The notes beneath the pieces were generated by a model that saw only the letters and a list, made by a program, of their open reading frames with translations, made no database searches and was not told the DNA's origin. DNA of 64,000 nt, from the NCBI GenBank assembly GCA_032718475.1, contig JAUCBJ010001846.1:537588-601587 (forward strand), written 5' to 3'. Both the position numbers and the translations under genes were made by a program. Of the stretch, positions 8,651 through 18,309 are shown in pieces; positions within the stretch are counted from its first letter, which is position 1, and each line of letters opens with the position of its first letter. Origin of the DNA: Nemertoderma westbladi. Taxonomy: Eukaryota > Xenacoelomorpha > Nemertodermatida > Nemertodermatidae.

Positions 8651-11037
8651 AGTTATCTTTAAAGCGTTTAGCGCGTTATTTGCCATTTGATTGGAACAAG
8701 GGTGTTTTAACCACGGCTGGGCTTGAAATTGATGAAGTCATTAAAAACAAGGCTAAATTTTCGCAGGTTGTAGTAGGACAGGTGGTTGATATTAGCCCAC
8801 ATCCCAATGCGGATCGTTTGCAGTGTTGTGTGGTTGATAGTGGGGATCAAAAACTTGAAATTGTCTGTGGTGCAAGCAATGTAAAGGTGGGGTGTTATTA
8901 CCCGGTTGCTAAAGTGGGGGCAGTATTGCCCGGTGATTTTAAAATTAAAAAATCAAAAATACGGGGCGAAGCCTCTTTTGGAATGTTGTGTTCAGCAGCT
9001 GAGTTAGGGATTGATTTAGGGTTAGGGGGTATTTGGGATATCACCAAAATAAGCACAACCCTTGGAAAGCCGTTTGAGTTGGTCGTTGATTTATCTGATG
9101 AGATTTATGTGTTTGACTTAACCCCTAATCGAGGGGATTGCTTGAGTTATTTGGGTATGGTACGCGAGATTGGTGCCTTGTATGATAAACCTTACCATTT
9201 TGATGCATTTGATCATGCAGTTGATATTGATTCCTTACCTGAAACTGATATCAGTTTAGCTATTCAAGTGCCTGAAGTATGTCCCCATTATGTGGGGGTG
9301 TTGATTGAGCAGGTGAACAATACAATCGATACACCCTTTGAAATTGCCCATATTTTGCACCAATCAGGCTTTCGTGTCACCAATAACCCCGTTGCTGATA
9401 TTACCAATTATGTAATGCTTTTATGCGGGCAGCCCCTTCATGCATTTGATCAAGCCCATATGGGTGATCAATTGTGCATACGTTATGCCAAAAAAGGTGA
9501 GAAACTTGAGTTGTTGAATAATCAATCTATTGACTTACAAACCCATAGTTTGTTGATTGTAGGCGATGATCAGCCGATTGCCTTAGCAGGGGTAATGGGG
9601 GGGCATTCCACAGCTGTTAATAAATCCACACGCTCTATTTGGCTAGAAAGTGCTTTTTTTTCACCCCAGGTGATTGCAGTTCAGGCCAGACGTTATGGGG
9701 TGAAAAGTGATGCGGCCCATCGTTTTGAGCGGGGGGTTGATTTTATGTTACAAAAAAAAGCGGCGGCTTTAACAATCAAGCTAATAACGACATTTTGTGG
9801 AGGCAAGGCATGTGCTAAACGCATTGTGTGTGATTCATCTGTTTTGCCTAAGCGTGTGGCAGTTGAATTATCAATCGATCGGATGAATCGGCTGTTGGGT
9901 ACACAGCTTGATGCTGAAAAAGTTACCTCAATTTTGAAGCGTTTTGGTATGGAGGTAGCAGATAATGCTTATCAAAATTTGTTGGTTAAGCCGCCATCTT
10001 TTCGTTTTGATATCAATTCATTGGGTGATCTGGCCGAGGAGGTGGCCCGTGTAATTGGGTATGATCAAATTCAAACCCAATCGATGATTTTGCATTCAGA
10101 TTATCGATTGAATCACGATTTTTCTCGCCCCTTGGCAGATGTTTTGGGTGAGGTGTTGGTTCACGCTGGGTATCAGCAGTGTATTAATTATAGTTTTATT
10201 AGCCCCAAGATACATCAGCTGTTTTTTGAAGGTATCAAGCCTATCAGGCTTTTAAATCCGATTAGTATGGAGCAATCGGTCATGCGCACGTCGCTGTTGC
10301 CCAGTTTGTTGGCAAATGTTGGGTATAATTTAAATCGCCAGCAGCATGATTGTCGTTTTTATGAGATGGGGTGCTGTTTTTCTCAAAAAAATGGCCAGCA
10401 AGGCATTGAGGAGTCTCAAAAAATGGCGGGTGTTTTGTTGGCCGAGATAAGCCCAGCGAAAGCTCATTGGTTGAAACAATCTATCGTTGATTTTTTCACA
10501 TTAAAGGGTTATTTGTGTGCTTTGTTTAACCAAGTTAGTCAACCGATTGTTTTTGAACCTGTAGCACACAACTGGTTGGTTGCTGGACAATCGGCTCAGT
10601 TAATATTGAATGATCAGCCGTTGGGTTTTTGTGGTTTATTAAAGCAAAAGTATTTGAAGGGGTGTGATTTACATAAACAGGTTCGTGCTTGTTTTGTATT
10701 TGAGTTTGATTTTAAGCTGCTCAAAGCATATCAGCCATTTTTTAAACCGCTTTCAAAATTCCCCACTAATCGTCGAGATATATCGTTGCTGGTGGATCGC
10801 TTGGTATGTTTTGCTGATATGGTTCAAGCAATTGAGTCGGAATTGATTGATGTGCTTAAAGCGGTGCATTTGATTGATTGCTATGAGGATGACGCGTTGG
10901 GGGATAATTTGTTTGGCATGACCTTGAGTATTATTTTAGAAGCTGATAGAACATTAAAAACTTCTGAAATTGATGAGGTTGTTCAGAAAGTTGTGTTAAT
11001 ATTAGAAGATAAATTTAAGGTTAAACAACGCGTTTAG
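8647..11037 (+). CDS. pheT: Phenylalanine--tRNA ligase beta subunit
   Basis: PheT provides the tRNA-binding and editing modules of PheRS. The 796 residues match the usual length of about 795. The order is a tRNA-binding (EMAP-like) domain near residues 40-150 (PHPNADRLQCCVV), the B3/B4 editing region, the B5 domain, the catalytic-like core and the C-terminal ferredoxin-fold anticodon-binding domain (FPTNRRDISLLVD). It overlaps pheS by 4 nt, and ihfA starts 2 nt after its stop. Confidence 0.97.
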   Translation: MKLSLKRLARYLPFDWNKGVLTTAGLEIDEVIKNKAKFSQVVVGQVVDISPHPNADRLQCCVVDSGDQKLEIVCGASNVKVGCYYPVAKVGAVLPGDFKIKKSKIRGEASFGMLCSAAELGIDLGLGGIWDITKISTTLGKPFELVVDLSDEIYVFDLTPNRGDCLSYLGMVREIGALYDKPYHFDAFDHAVDIDSLPETDISLAIQVPEVCPHYVGVLIEQVNNTIDTPFEIAHILHQSGFRVTNNPVADITNYVMLLCGQPLHAFDQAHMGDQLCIRYAKKGEKLELLNNQSIDLQTHSLLIVGDDQPIALAGVMGGHSTAVNKSTRSIWLESAFFSPQVIAVQARRYGVKSDAAHRFERGVDFMLQKKAAALTIKLITTFCGGKACAKRIVCDSSVLPKRVAVELSIDRMNRLLGTQLDAEKVTSILKRFGMEVADNAYQNLLVKPPSFRFDINSLGDLAEEVARVIGYDQIQTQSMILHSDYRLNHDFSRPLADVLGEVLVHAGYQQCINYSFISPKIHQLFFEGIKPIRLLNPISMEQSVMRTSLLPSLLANVGYNLNRQQHDCRFYEMGCCFSQKNGQQGIEESQKMAGVLLAEISPAKAHWLKQSIVDFFTLKGYLCALFNQVSQPIVFEPVAHNWLVAGQSAQLILNDQPLGFCGLLKQKYLKGCDLHKQVRACFVFEFDFKLLKAYQPFFKPLSKFPTNRRDISLLVDRLVCFADMVQAIESELIDVLKAVHLIDCYEDDALGDNLFGMTLSIILEADRTLKTSEIDEVVQKVVLILEDKFKVKQRV

Positions 11038-11039
11038 TT

Positions 11040-11339
11040 ATGTCCGCTCTTACCAAGGCAGATCTTCAGAAAGTTTTGATGCTTTATGGTTTTAATCGAA
11101 CAGAGTCAAAGTTATTCGTCAATGATTTTTTTGACATTATTGCTGAGGCATTTGTGAATCATCAAGCGGTTCGTTTGTCTGGTTTTGGTGTTTTTGGTGT
11201 ATTGACAAAAAAGCAGCGCATGGGTCGCAACCCACGTTCGGGGGAGGAATTTGTGATTTCAGCAAGGAAAACGGTTTCTTTTAAGCCCTCAGTTGTTTTT
11301 AAAAATAGATTAAATGAGCGGTCAATAGATGATCACTAG
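11040..11339 (+). CDS. ihfA: Integration host factor subunit alpha
   Basis: IHF alpha pairs with IHF beta to bend DNA sharply in recombination, replication and transcription. The 99 residues begin MSALTKADLQKVL and contain the beta-arm signature MGRNPRSGEEFVISARKTVSFKP (shown here only to identify the GRNP arm tip). The length and the position after pheT are standard for this class. The 3' end overlaps the next gene by 11 nt, so the MerR-like gene is probably translationally coupled. Confidence 0.95.
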   Translation: MSALTKADLQKVLMLYGFNRTESKLFVNDFFDIIAEAFVNHQAVRLSGFGVFGVLTKKQRMGRNPRSGEEFVISARKTVSFKPSVVFKNRLNERSIDDH

Positions 11340-11673
11340 CCTAGATGTATCCGTTAAAAAGCGTTATTTTTCACTAAAAGAAGTCAGTGGTTTGCTAGGT
11401 GTTGCAAGCCATGTAATTCGTTATTGGGAAAAGAGTATGCCATTTGTTCAACCGGTTAGTCGGGGCAGTCGACGTTATTATCAACAAGGGGATATTGAGC
11501 AGTTAAAAAAGGTGAGTATTTTAATACAAGAGCAAGGTTATACCTTAAAAGGTGCTTTGGATTGTTTGGAAAAAACTAATCGAATGGATAAAAAAGATTC
11601 GAATCTTTTTGATATCACTCATAGAATTGATCAGGTTATTGATTTATTAGAAGAATCAATTAACGGGGCGTAG
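11329..11673 (+). CDS. MerR-family transcriptional regulator
   Basis: The 114-residue protein has an N-terminal winged-helix MerR domain with VIRYWEK and SRRYYQQGDIEQL. A short helix (DITHRIDQVIDLLEESI) follows and probably dimerizes. There is no effector domain. A small MerR protein between ihfA and tRNA-Pro is conserved in many gammaproteobacteria. The last codons and the TAG stop lie inside the tRNA-Pro gene (10-nt overlap), so 5' processing of the tRNA would remove the stop codon. The target is unknown. Confidence 0.88.
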   Translation: MITSLDVSVKKRYFSLKEVSGLLGVASHVIRYWEKSMPFVQPVSRGSRRYYQQGDIEQLKKVSILIQEQGYTLKGALDCLEKTNRMDKKDSNLFDITHRIDQVIDLLEESINGA

Positions 11674-11737
11674 CGCAGTCTGGTAGCGCACCACAATGGG
11701 GTTGTGGGGGCCGCAAGTTCAAATCTTGCCGCCCCGA
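11664..11737 (+). tRNA. tRNA-Pro (anticodon GGG)
   Basis: The acceptor CGGGGCG pairs with CGCCCCG. The anticodon stem CCACA/TGTGG encloses loop ATGGGGT with anticodon GGG, and the T loop is GTTCAAATC. The discriminator is A and CCA is not encoded. It closely follows the classic tRNA-Pro layout (GCGCAGTCTGGTAGCGCA D arm). The 5' end overlaps the MerR-like gene. Confidence 0.96.
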
Positions 11738-12338
11738 TTTTTTGCTTGATAAAATGACTTGTCCCTAAATTTATCATTGTTTGTTTCTGTTTATCTTGAT
11801 GTATTAATGATTGGGCGTACTATGACTCAAGGTAAAAGACCATGATTAGTACAGAAACAATAATAACCTTGTGTTGTTTAGGGTTTTTTATAGGTGTTGT
11901 TTGTCTGATTGGAGTTGTTTTTTTCATGTCCTTAGCGAAATGCTTTAAACTTTCTAGCAAGATTTTTTTCCTCACAAAGTTGTCTTTTTAATTGTGTAAG
12001 CCTCCATCTTATTGGGACTAATTGAGATCGATAATTTTGTGCCTCAAAGCCATTCCAGAGTTTATTTAGCGTATTCAAAATTGACTGAAGTCCTATAACA
12101 GACTGCTTGGGTAAATTTCTCTGGGGCGAACACAAAACCTGATAGCCAGTGTCCTGATAGAATGAACTACTAGTTTAGTTGTACTTGTGTAATGAAAGGA
12201 GGACCACCAATCCCGCTTGGGTAATTTAGTAGTGGATATTAATCAATTACGCTTTTGACTTGGTACAGAAAACTGACCATCTTTTTTCTTAAATCACCCT
12301 TCAAAAAGTCATGCTATAGGTTACGAAGCTTATTATTT
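11738..12338. other. Largely non-coding stretch with weak ORFs
   Basis: After tRNA-Pro there is no convincing gene. A minus-strand 67-codon frame at 11932-12135 has no recognisable family and no ribosome-binding site. It may be a remnant of the decayed material that follows. A possible tiny membrane ORF is listed separately. Confidence 0.4.
11842..11991 (+). CDS. Possible small membrane protein (49 aa)
   Basis: The frame encodes 49 residues. Residues 7-31 (IITLCCLGFF then IGVVCLIGVVFFM) are strongly hydrophobic and would form one transmembrane helix, followed by a basic, lysine-rich tail. There is no good Shine-Dalgarno sequence (GGTAAAAG at 8 nt is weak) and no known family. The hydrophobic pattern is the only support, so it may be chance. 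Confidence 0.22.
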   Translation: MISTETIITLCCLGFFIGVVCLIGVVFFMSLAKCFKLSSKIFFLTKLSF

Positions 12339-13382
12339 TTAAGCGTTATTTTTTTCAATATCTGCAATGGCATATACATTCAGTCGAAAATTATTAATTA
12401 ACCATGTTTTTTTATCAATCTCATTTTTAATGAAATTAATTTGATCAAGCGGTAGTTCTTGTTTTGTGTATACGTCCTCGTTCCATTGATGAAGTCGGTA
12501 AGGTGCTGAGGTAATTGATTTATTAGTAACACTTTTAAACTCACTATCTACCTAGCTATTAATATTTTTGACGAACAAGGTTTTTTTGATCTGTCAATGT
12601 TGATTGAAGGCGTTTGATTGATTTTTGAATCGAATTTTTTAGATACTGAATTTTCCCCATCATAGGTTCGTCATAAAATTGGAAGTATTCATCCAAAAAA
12701 GCAAAACAAGGTATTTAGCTGTCTTTGGTTCGAAATGCGTGTATTAAGTTCATAGTAAATTATGAGCTGTTCATCCAATAACCGCTGCGTATTATTAATC
12801 TGCTGATCAATGGTTGAAGAGAAAAGCACCGTATTTGCATTGCTGCCTTCTTGGGGCAAGCTGTTGATTTCACCGATCAATTGGCTTATATTTTTGCTCA
12901 GGTTTTGAATATTTTCAACGTTTTTGGAAAGTGCTTCCCTGTGTTTTTTGATATCACTCACAATGCGCTTTATCAATGGGGTAGCTAACCACGGAGTAAG
13001 GACACTAGCAATAACAAACCCAACCCAATGCCCTAGATTACAATAATATCTAGCCTGAGCGGCTAGATGATTCAAGACATTTTGGTGGTATGCTTTTTGC
13101 TATAAATTTGCATTGAAATGAGTGCGAGCAGTACCCAAAGCGTGCTGTTTGGCTAGTATGACTGAATGAATATGGGTAAGAAGGGGCTGATTGTATTACT
13201 CACAAAATACTTCGAGCGCTCCAACTGATAAGACAAATACTTTTTTGTATCAGAGAGACTAACTGCAAAAAAGCTGCACTCTCCATGTAAAGCCTTTGAA
13301 AATAATGCCAAGTCAAATAATGACACTTATCAAACAAAGCCAATTTTTGATGCTTGAACGCATCAAAATCAACGGAACTCAT
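12339..13382 (-). pseudogene. Decayed gene for a membrane-anchored coiled-coil protein
   Basis: Pieces of one protein can be followed on the minus strand across several frames. An N-terminal piece spans 13382-13200. A hydrophobic segment follows (near 13180-13090, interrupted by TAG and TGA). Then comes a piece with a transmembrane helix (VGFVIASVLTPWLA) and a long coiled coil (13075-12689). The C-terminal pieces (12720-12552 and 12541-12339) end in TAA at 12339. At least three frameshifts and several stops separate them. The intact product would have had about 340 residues with two membrane helices. The family is not recognised. Confidence 0.55.
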
Positions 13383-13525
13383 TTTGATTGTTTTTTTAGT
13401 AAGTGAGAACTTGTTTTGATGCTTAATTTTTTATTGTAGAGATAGGTTGTGTGGTGTACCTGTCAACATCAGAGACTACTGAAGTCTATTTAGGGATCAT
13501 CTAAGCTGTTATTATAGCGCGATTG

Positions 13526-13543
13526 ATACTTGTATATAAGTAT
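13526..13543. repeat. Perfect 6-bp inverted repeat in an AT-rich intergenic region
   Basis: ATACTT, a 6-nt spacer and AAGTAT form a dyad. It lies in the gene-free stretch 13383-13651, in which I see nothing else. It could be an operator or chance in AT-rich DNA. Confidence 0.25.
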
Positions 13544-13651
13544 TAGATTATTAAGAACAAGTATGTTACACAATATTTGTATTCAAATGTGTAGCTAACG
13601 GGTGGTTAAGATAAGATTGTTTTTGATTTTTTTATAGTGGATTAACGTATT

Positions 13652-14622
13652 TTAAGTGGGGCTATCAATGAGAAGATGAAGGGCTTGTTCAGGTTGGCTG
13701 TTAATATCAAAGTTGATGGCTGATAATAGCAATTGCAACCCAACAATAACCGATAGCACGGCAACCATAATAGTCCCCGTTGGGGTACTTGTTTGTGTTA
13801 AAGTTGATTGCAACCAGTGGTAGGTGCCAAAAATTGAACCAAACAATAACAAAGCTGGCCCTAACACCCATTCAAACGAGGCCACACTAAAATTCCGTAA
13901 ATAATAATTATAAAAAATCCGTTTCAATGTATTGCGAATATGGCCAAATAAAAATGGGAACATCACTGTTGTTGCACATAGATTTGATTGTTCGTTTCCA
14001 TACACCGCTTTCATGGGCACATCTAACACAACGGCTTGCACGGTGTTTAGGCGAAACAACAGATCAGTTTCAAAAAAGAACCGGTGGGCAATTTTTTCTT
14101 CTTTAATTAATTCAAATACACTTAAATGAATGGCGCTAAACCCATTGGTCGGGTCCATGATCTTCCAATACCCGGTTGAGAATTTCGATAAAAAAGATAA
14201 CCCCGCATTGCCAATGATTCGATGTAGTGGCATGGAGCGGATCATCCGAGGGGAGAAAAAACGATTCCCCTTGGTGTAATCACACAGCCCCTGTTGAATG
14301 GGTTTAATAAGTTTTAAGGCATTTTGGGGGTTCATTTGTCCATCCCCATCAATTTTAACCGCAATTATGCAGCCATCAGAGATAGCTTTTTTATAACCTG
14401 TCATCACCGAAGCCCCCACCCCAAGGTTTTGGGGGTGGGTCATAATCTCAAGCCGCGGGTCTTTGCAGTTCGCTTTTAAAAAATCCCCGAACCTTCGAGG
14501 CACCCATCATCAATGCAATAAATTTTATCAAACACATTGGGCATGTTTTGGATCACCCAAAGAATGTGAGGCTTAACTTTGAACATGGGAACAATGGCAG
14601 CAATCAAAACGTTATACCCCAT
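13652..14622 (-). pseudogene. Family 2 glycosyltransferase (dolichol-phosphate-mannose-synthase-like), frameshifted
   Basis: The N-terminal piece starts at an ATG at 14622 (MGYNVLIAAIVPMF, ending IYCIDDGC). The main piece continues in another frame with HPQNLGVGASVMTGYKKA, the nucleotide-binding IKIDGDGQMNP-type motif (seen as VKIDGDGQMNP), and two C-terminal membrane helices. The break is at the G4 run at 14485-14488; a fifth G would restore the frame. Such enzymes transfer a sugar to polyprenyl phosphate for envelope glycans. It follows a second broken glycosyltransferase, so the cluster is probably inactive. Confidence 0.8.
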
Positions 14623-14686
14623 AATAAATGTAAAATCGCCCCATCAATGCCCACTGTATTGAGGGTGGTTTGCTCGCTAGTGCCTT

Positions 14687-16083
14687 TCATTTTTCAGTAT
14701 TTTTTTTAGAAAAACAAATCGCCAGCCAAATGGCAGGTAACAGTGCATAACTTGCAATTAAAATTTCGTTATAGCGCGGGGGGTTGACCGATACAAACCC
14801 ATGAAAACCCAGCATAAACACCGCTGGGAACACATACATCAAAAACGGAGCCAGTTGGTTTCGTTTTTTAAACCATTGAATAGCCGGCCAAGTTGTTAAA
14901 ACCGCTGGGGCGAATAGCAGGTGTCCTGCCAATATACCATGCGAGATAACAGGGAAAGTCACCATCACATGCCAGAAAAAATTGGGCAATAAATCACTTT
15001 TAATTACATCAAGGGCACTTTGGCCGCTATGGGCGATTTGAGGGATCAAAACAGCTGGTAGTAACTTTTGCTTTCATTGTGTACCAAGTTGAGGGTGGTT
15101 TGCTCATCAAAAAGCGCTCGGCAAATATCGCCACCGATGCGCGGCAACCAGCAGAAAAAGCTTGCGACCCACTCATAAAAAGTCATGGCATTAAAGCTGA
15201 GTCGCTGCACGAGTATAAGCGGTGCGTAGCCTTGGGTGATGGCCCATGTGTCAAAGTAATAAAAGTTTCTTCCCAGCCAAGGCAGCAAGACAACCAGGGC
15301 AGCCAAGCCCAAAACAAGGCACTGTTGAAAGGCAGTTTGTAGGGGTGTTTTTTGATAAAAGTAGGCATATAAAAAACACACCGGTATCAAGCCATAGAGC
15401 ATGTAAAGATAAGCCGGTCGGGTGAGGATTAAAAGCCCAATTAAACCCCCCGATAAAACATACAGCCATCTACTTGTGTTGCGAGTGAGACAAAAGGTAT
15501 AGCTGGCGAGAAACGCAAAAAATAGCACCAGCACTAAGTTTTCAGTCAGGACTAAATAAGCAAATTTTTGAAACACCAAACACAGGCTGGAGATGATCAT
15601 CGAAAGCCATGCCACATGCTGTGACTTGGTTAAAAACCACACCGATAAAAAAATAAAAAAAGCACTCAAGCCCGCTAAAACAGACTGAACCAATTGCAAA
15701 AAATTGAGTTGATCCAACGGGCAATTCGATGAAATGCTGGATGTATTGTGTTTTTGGTTGGCAATGCAGTTGATCACTGTTTTGGTATCATCATTTATCA
15801 TGGCAACAAGCGCCACAAATGCCGGGTAGAGCGGGGCAAAAAACATGCCTTGTTGTTGGTAGTCGATTATTTTTTCTTTTGAATAAGCGCCTGTAAAGGT
15901 ATGTTGGGTGATCAAATTATTGGCAAGGGTGGTGTAACTAAAGTCATCCAATGCAGGGTAGTGGTCTAACAAGGGGCTTGTGATTGCGCTTAAAAGTAGT
16001 GATAAAACAATGGCAACTGCCAAGGGCATTAAAATAAAATGATGGTGGGCTAATTTCATGTCGCTTTTAAATAAAATAGGCAT
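14687..16083 (-). pseudogene. Multi-spanning glycosyltransferase (ArnT/GT39-like), frameshifted
   Basis: The first piece (16083-15046) starts with a membrane segment and has an acidic motif in the first periplasmic loop (LDDFSYTTLANN). Several further transmembrane helices follow, one loop reading LLILTRPAYLYMLYG. This layout resembles lipid-linked-sugar transferases of the ArnT/PMT type. The frame then ends in TGA, while homology-like sequence continues in the next frame (15049-14687) with more membrane helices. The change of frame is near 15052-15060. Intact, it would have had about 465 residues. It lies directly upstream of the GT2 gene in the same direction. Confidence 0.75.
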
Positions 16084-16203
16084 TTTTATATTGGTTCAAT
16101 GTTTTGAAGTGCAATAAGCCCCTGTCAGCAGGGTTGCTTTTAAATAAAATAATTATCTCATCCAGTCTTTAGCAATTGCAAAAAAAGGTGGCCTTGTTGC
16201 GTA

Positions 16204-16692
16204 TCAATTTGAATGATGATGTTGATGGGCATGGGGTGTTTGATAAGCGCCCACCGAGATGATGTGCCCTGTCGTATTGAGTAAACATCCATTTGAAAAT
16301 ACCCACCGCACCTTTATTTTTTTAGTTTCAAGCAATTTGACATCAAATAACATTAAGTGCATATCGCCTTTTTTTAAGTGCAGGGTGGTTTGCGCAGGTA
16401 TTGTAAATTTTTCAACGTGCTGCATGGTGGCAACACCTTTTTGTTGTAGGGTATGGTGTATTTGCGTGGTGGCTGACAAATTGGTTGAGGCATCAATTAG
16501 CTCAAGGGTTTGCTTGTTATGGTTTTTGATGGTGGCATAAACGGCCCCTGTGCCCAGCGGGGTGAGGCGTGCTTGCACGTTTTTAATGTGAATATAATCG
16601 CAGTTAAGTGCTTGGGTTGGCTCAAATTTAACCGCAAAAAGGGGATGAAACGTTAAAATGCTAAGAATTAAAAAAGACAAATATTTTTTCAT
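16204..16692 (-). CDS. Periplasmic copper chaperone, PCuAC family
   Basis: The 162-residue protein has a signal peptide (KKYLSFLILSILTFHPLFA). The PCuAC copper-binding pattern follows: histidines in TQIHHTLQQKGVATMQHV, then MHLMLFDVK with the H-x-M pair. The C-terminus is histidine-rich (HAHQHHH). These proteins carry Cu(I) to the CuA site of cytochrome oxidase, usually with Sco. The divergent neighbour is indeed sco. The two start codons touch (CATATG at 16690-16695), leaving no intergenic room, and no Shine-Dalgarno sequence is visible. Confidence 0.88.
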   Translation of the reverse strand: MKKYLSFLILSILTFHPLFAVKFEPTQALNCDYIHIKNVQARLTPLGTGAVYATIKNHNKQTLELIDASTNLSATTQIHHTLQQKGVATMQHVEKFTIPAQTTLHLKKGDMHLMLFDVKLLETKKIKVRWVFSNGCLLNTTGHIISVGAYQTPHAHQHHHSN

Positions 16693-17310
16693 ATGCTGGG
16701 TCAGTTTTTTTGTTCATCACTTAGGGTAGTTATAGCAGTTGGCGTGCTTTTTGGTCTAGTTTGGGGGATATACGTGATTTTCTTGATGCCATCTGGGGAA
16801 GCGCTGCCTTTTCACCGTGAGGGCGGGCATGATGTTTTTAGAACCATTGAGTTAATCGACCACCACAGCCAACCATTTGATGCAAAAAGTCTCACCCAAA
16901 AAACGGCTGTTATTTATTTTGGTTACACCTTTTGTCCCGATGTGTGCCCAAATGAGCTGGCTTTGCTTTCTAACGCGCTTGATAAGCTCGGTAGTAGCAG
17001 CCAAAAATTCCAGCCTATTTTTATCTCCGTTGATCCCAAACGCGATACCCCTGCTATCCTCAAGCAATATCAAATATTTTTTCACCCTCAATTATGGGGG
17101 CTTGTACCGGCTGATCAGGTATCGCTTAAGACATTGACTGATTATTTTGGGGTGTATTATCAGATAGATGATCAATCCATAAATCAAAACCATTATTTGA
17201 TCAACCATTCCTCATTTTTTTTGATTATCAAGCCTGATGGTAGTTACAGGCCCTTTTTTGGTATTAAACAAGTTAGCGAGCTTGTTACGCTATTAAAGCA
17301 ATATTTATGA
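16693..17310 (+). CDS. SCO1/SenC family cytochrome oxidase assembly protein
   Basis: Sco proteins are membrane-anchored thioredoxin-fold proteins that bind copper and help build the CuA centre. The 205 residues have one N-terminal membrane helix (residues 12-32). The CxxxC motif lies in YTFCPDVCPNE, and FISVDPKRDTP and the metal-binding histidine in LINHSSFFLI are also present. The stop overlaps the next gene by 4 nt. The start abuts that of the PCuAC gene, so promoter and ribosome site must lie inside its coding region, or the true start is further in. Confidence 0.92.
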   Translation: MLGQFFCSSLRVVIAVGVLFGLVWGIYVIFLMPSGEALPFHREGGHDVFRTIELIDHHSQPFDAKSLTQKTAVIYFGYTFCPDVCPNELALLSNALDKLGSSSQKFQPIFISVDPKRDTPAILKQYQIFFHPQLWGLVPADQVSLKTLTDYFGVYYQIDDQSINQNHYLINHSSFFLIIKPDGSYRPFFGIKQVSELVTLLKQYL

Positions 17311-18011
17311 GTGCACAAACGCTTCGCTGGAATAATCACACGCTGCGTTTAGCGCGGATGGATCGAAAAACCATTGGTATTTATGTTAAAAATACAGGGA
17401 CTGAGGTGCGTATCCCTAGGCGGTTAAGCCAAGGGGAGCTGATGCGATTTTTGCAGCAAAAAAGCGACTGGATCGAAAAAAGTATTCGCAAGCAGCAGGC
17501 AAGGCAAGGCACCCCTAAACAATTCGTCAATGGGGAATATTTTTTATACCTAGGGCGGCGTTATCGGTTGTGTATTGAAAAAAACTTGGTCAATCAAGCT
17601 GTGTTTAGGCAAGATCAGTTGTGGGTGGGGCTTGAGCAGCCTGATAATCAATCACAGGTGATAGGTTTAATTCAATCAAATTACCAGCGTTTATCGACTC
17701 AATTTTTAACCCAACAGGTCAATGTGTATGCCTCTATTGTAGGGGTTTGGCCAAATGAGGTACGTATTCGGGGCTTTAAATCCATGTGGGGTAATTGTAA
17801 CCATTTGGGGCGTTTGCAACTAAACGCTCGGCTGATTATGGCACCGATTGAAGCCATTGATTATGTGGTGGTGCACGAACTTGCCCATTTAATTCACCTA
17901 AATCACAGCAAACAGTTTTGGGCAGTGGTGGCGTCGGTTTTACCTAACTATAAAGCGCAGCGTCAGTGGCTTAAAGAAAACGGACATACTTTGCGTATTG
18001 ACATAGGGTAG
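17307..18011 (+). CDS. YgjP/WLM-type zinc metallopeptidase (DUF45)
   Basis: The 234-residue protein ends with the DUF45 catalytic motif VVHELAHLIHLNHSKQFW: HExxH plus a downstream histidine as third zinc ligand. RIRGFKSMWGNCNHLGRLQLN is represented by its typical W-G-x-C core near residue 160. It is cytoplasmic, with no signal sequence. It overlaps sco by 4 nt (ATGA) and is probably co-transcribed, although no functional link is known. The physiological substrate of this family is poorly defined. Confidence 0.85.
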   Translation: MSAQTLRWNNHTLRLARMDRKTIGIYVKNTGTEVRIPRRLSQGELMRFLQQKSDWIEKSIRKQQARQGTPKQFVNGEYFLYLGRRYRLCIEKNLVNQAVFRQDQLWVGLEQPDNQSQVIGLIQSNYQRLSTQFLTQQVNVYASIVGVWPNEVRIRGFKSMWGNCNHLGRLQLNARLIMAPIEAIDYVVVHELAHLIHLNHSKQFWAVVASVLPNYKAQRQWLKENGHTLRIDIG

Positions 18012-18075
18012 GTGAGTTTTTGGCTATTGGTTATATTTGAGTTACTTATAGTCCATTTATAATAATCATATCAGT

Positions 18076-18309
18076 ATGAATGCCAATGCAAAAACCCCCA
18101 TCACTATTTATTTTGGTAATAGAATTCGTGAGCTTAGAAGATCGCGAGGTCTCTCACAGGAATCTCTTGCTGGTTTTGCAGATCTAGACCGCAGTTACAT
18201 CGGTGGTGTAGAGCGTGGGGATAGAAACATTCGTTTGAATAATATTTAAAAATTATCAAATGCTCTCAACGTTAACATTGCTGAGTTTTTTAAGGATTTA
18301 AATGACTAA
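18076..18309 (+). pseudogene. Controller-type Xre regulator of a restriction-modification system (in-frame stop)
   Basis: The frame encodes a small helix-turn-helix protein (RIRELRRSRGLSQESLAG, then DRSYIGGVERGDRN), typical of C proteins that time expression of type II systems. A TAA at 18247-18249 interrupts it, and the same frame continues with KLSNALNVNIAEFFKDLND to TAA at 18307. The end overlaps the start of the nuclease gene by 8 nt, the usual C-R coupling. One base change would explain the stop. Confidence 0.75.

Noticed and set aside
14609-14691. Short frame starting MKGTSEQTTL at the end of the broken ArnT-like gene
   Set aside because: It overlaps the ArnT-like stop and ends after 28 codons; likely chance or part of the decayed GT2 start region.
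16121-16150. Terminator between the glycosyltransferase and copper genes
   Set aside because: CCCTG/CAGGG with a short T run points along the plus strand, where no gene ends; the flanking genes are both on the minus strand.
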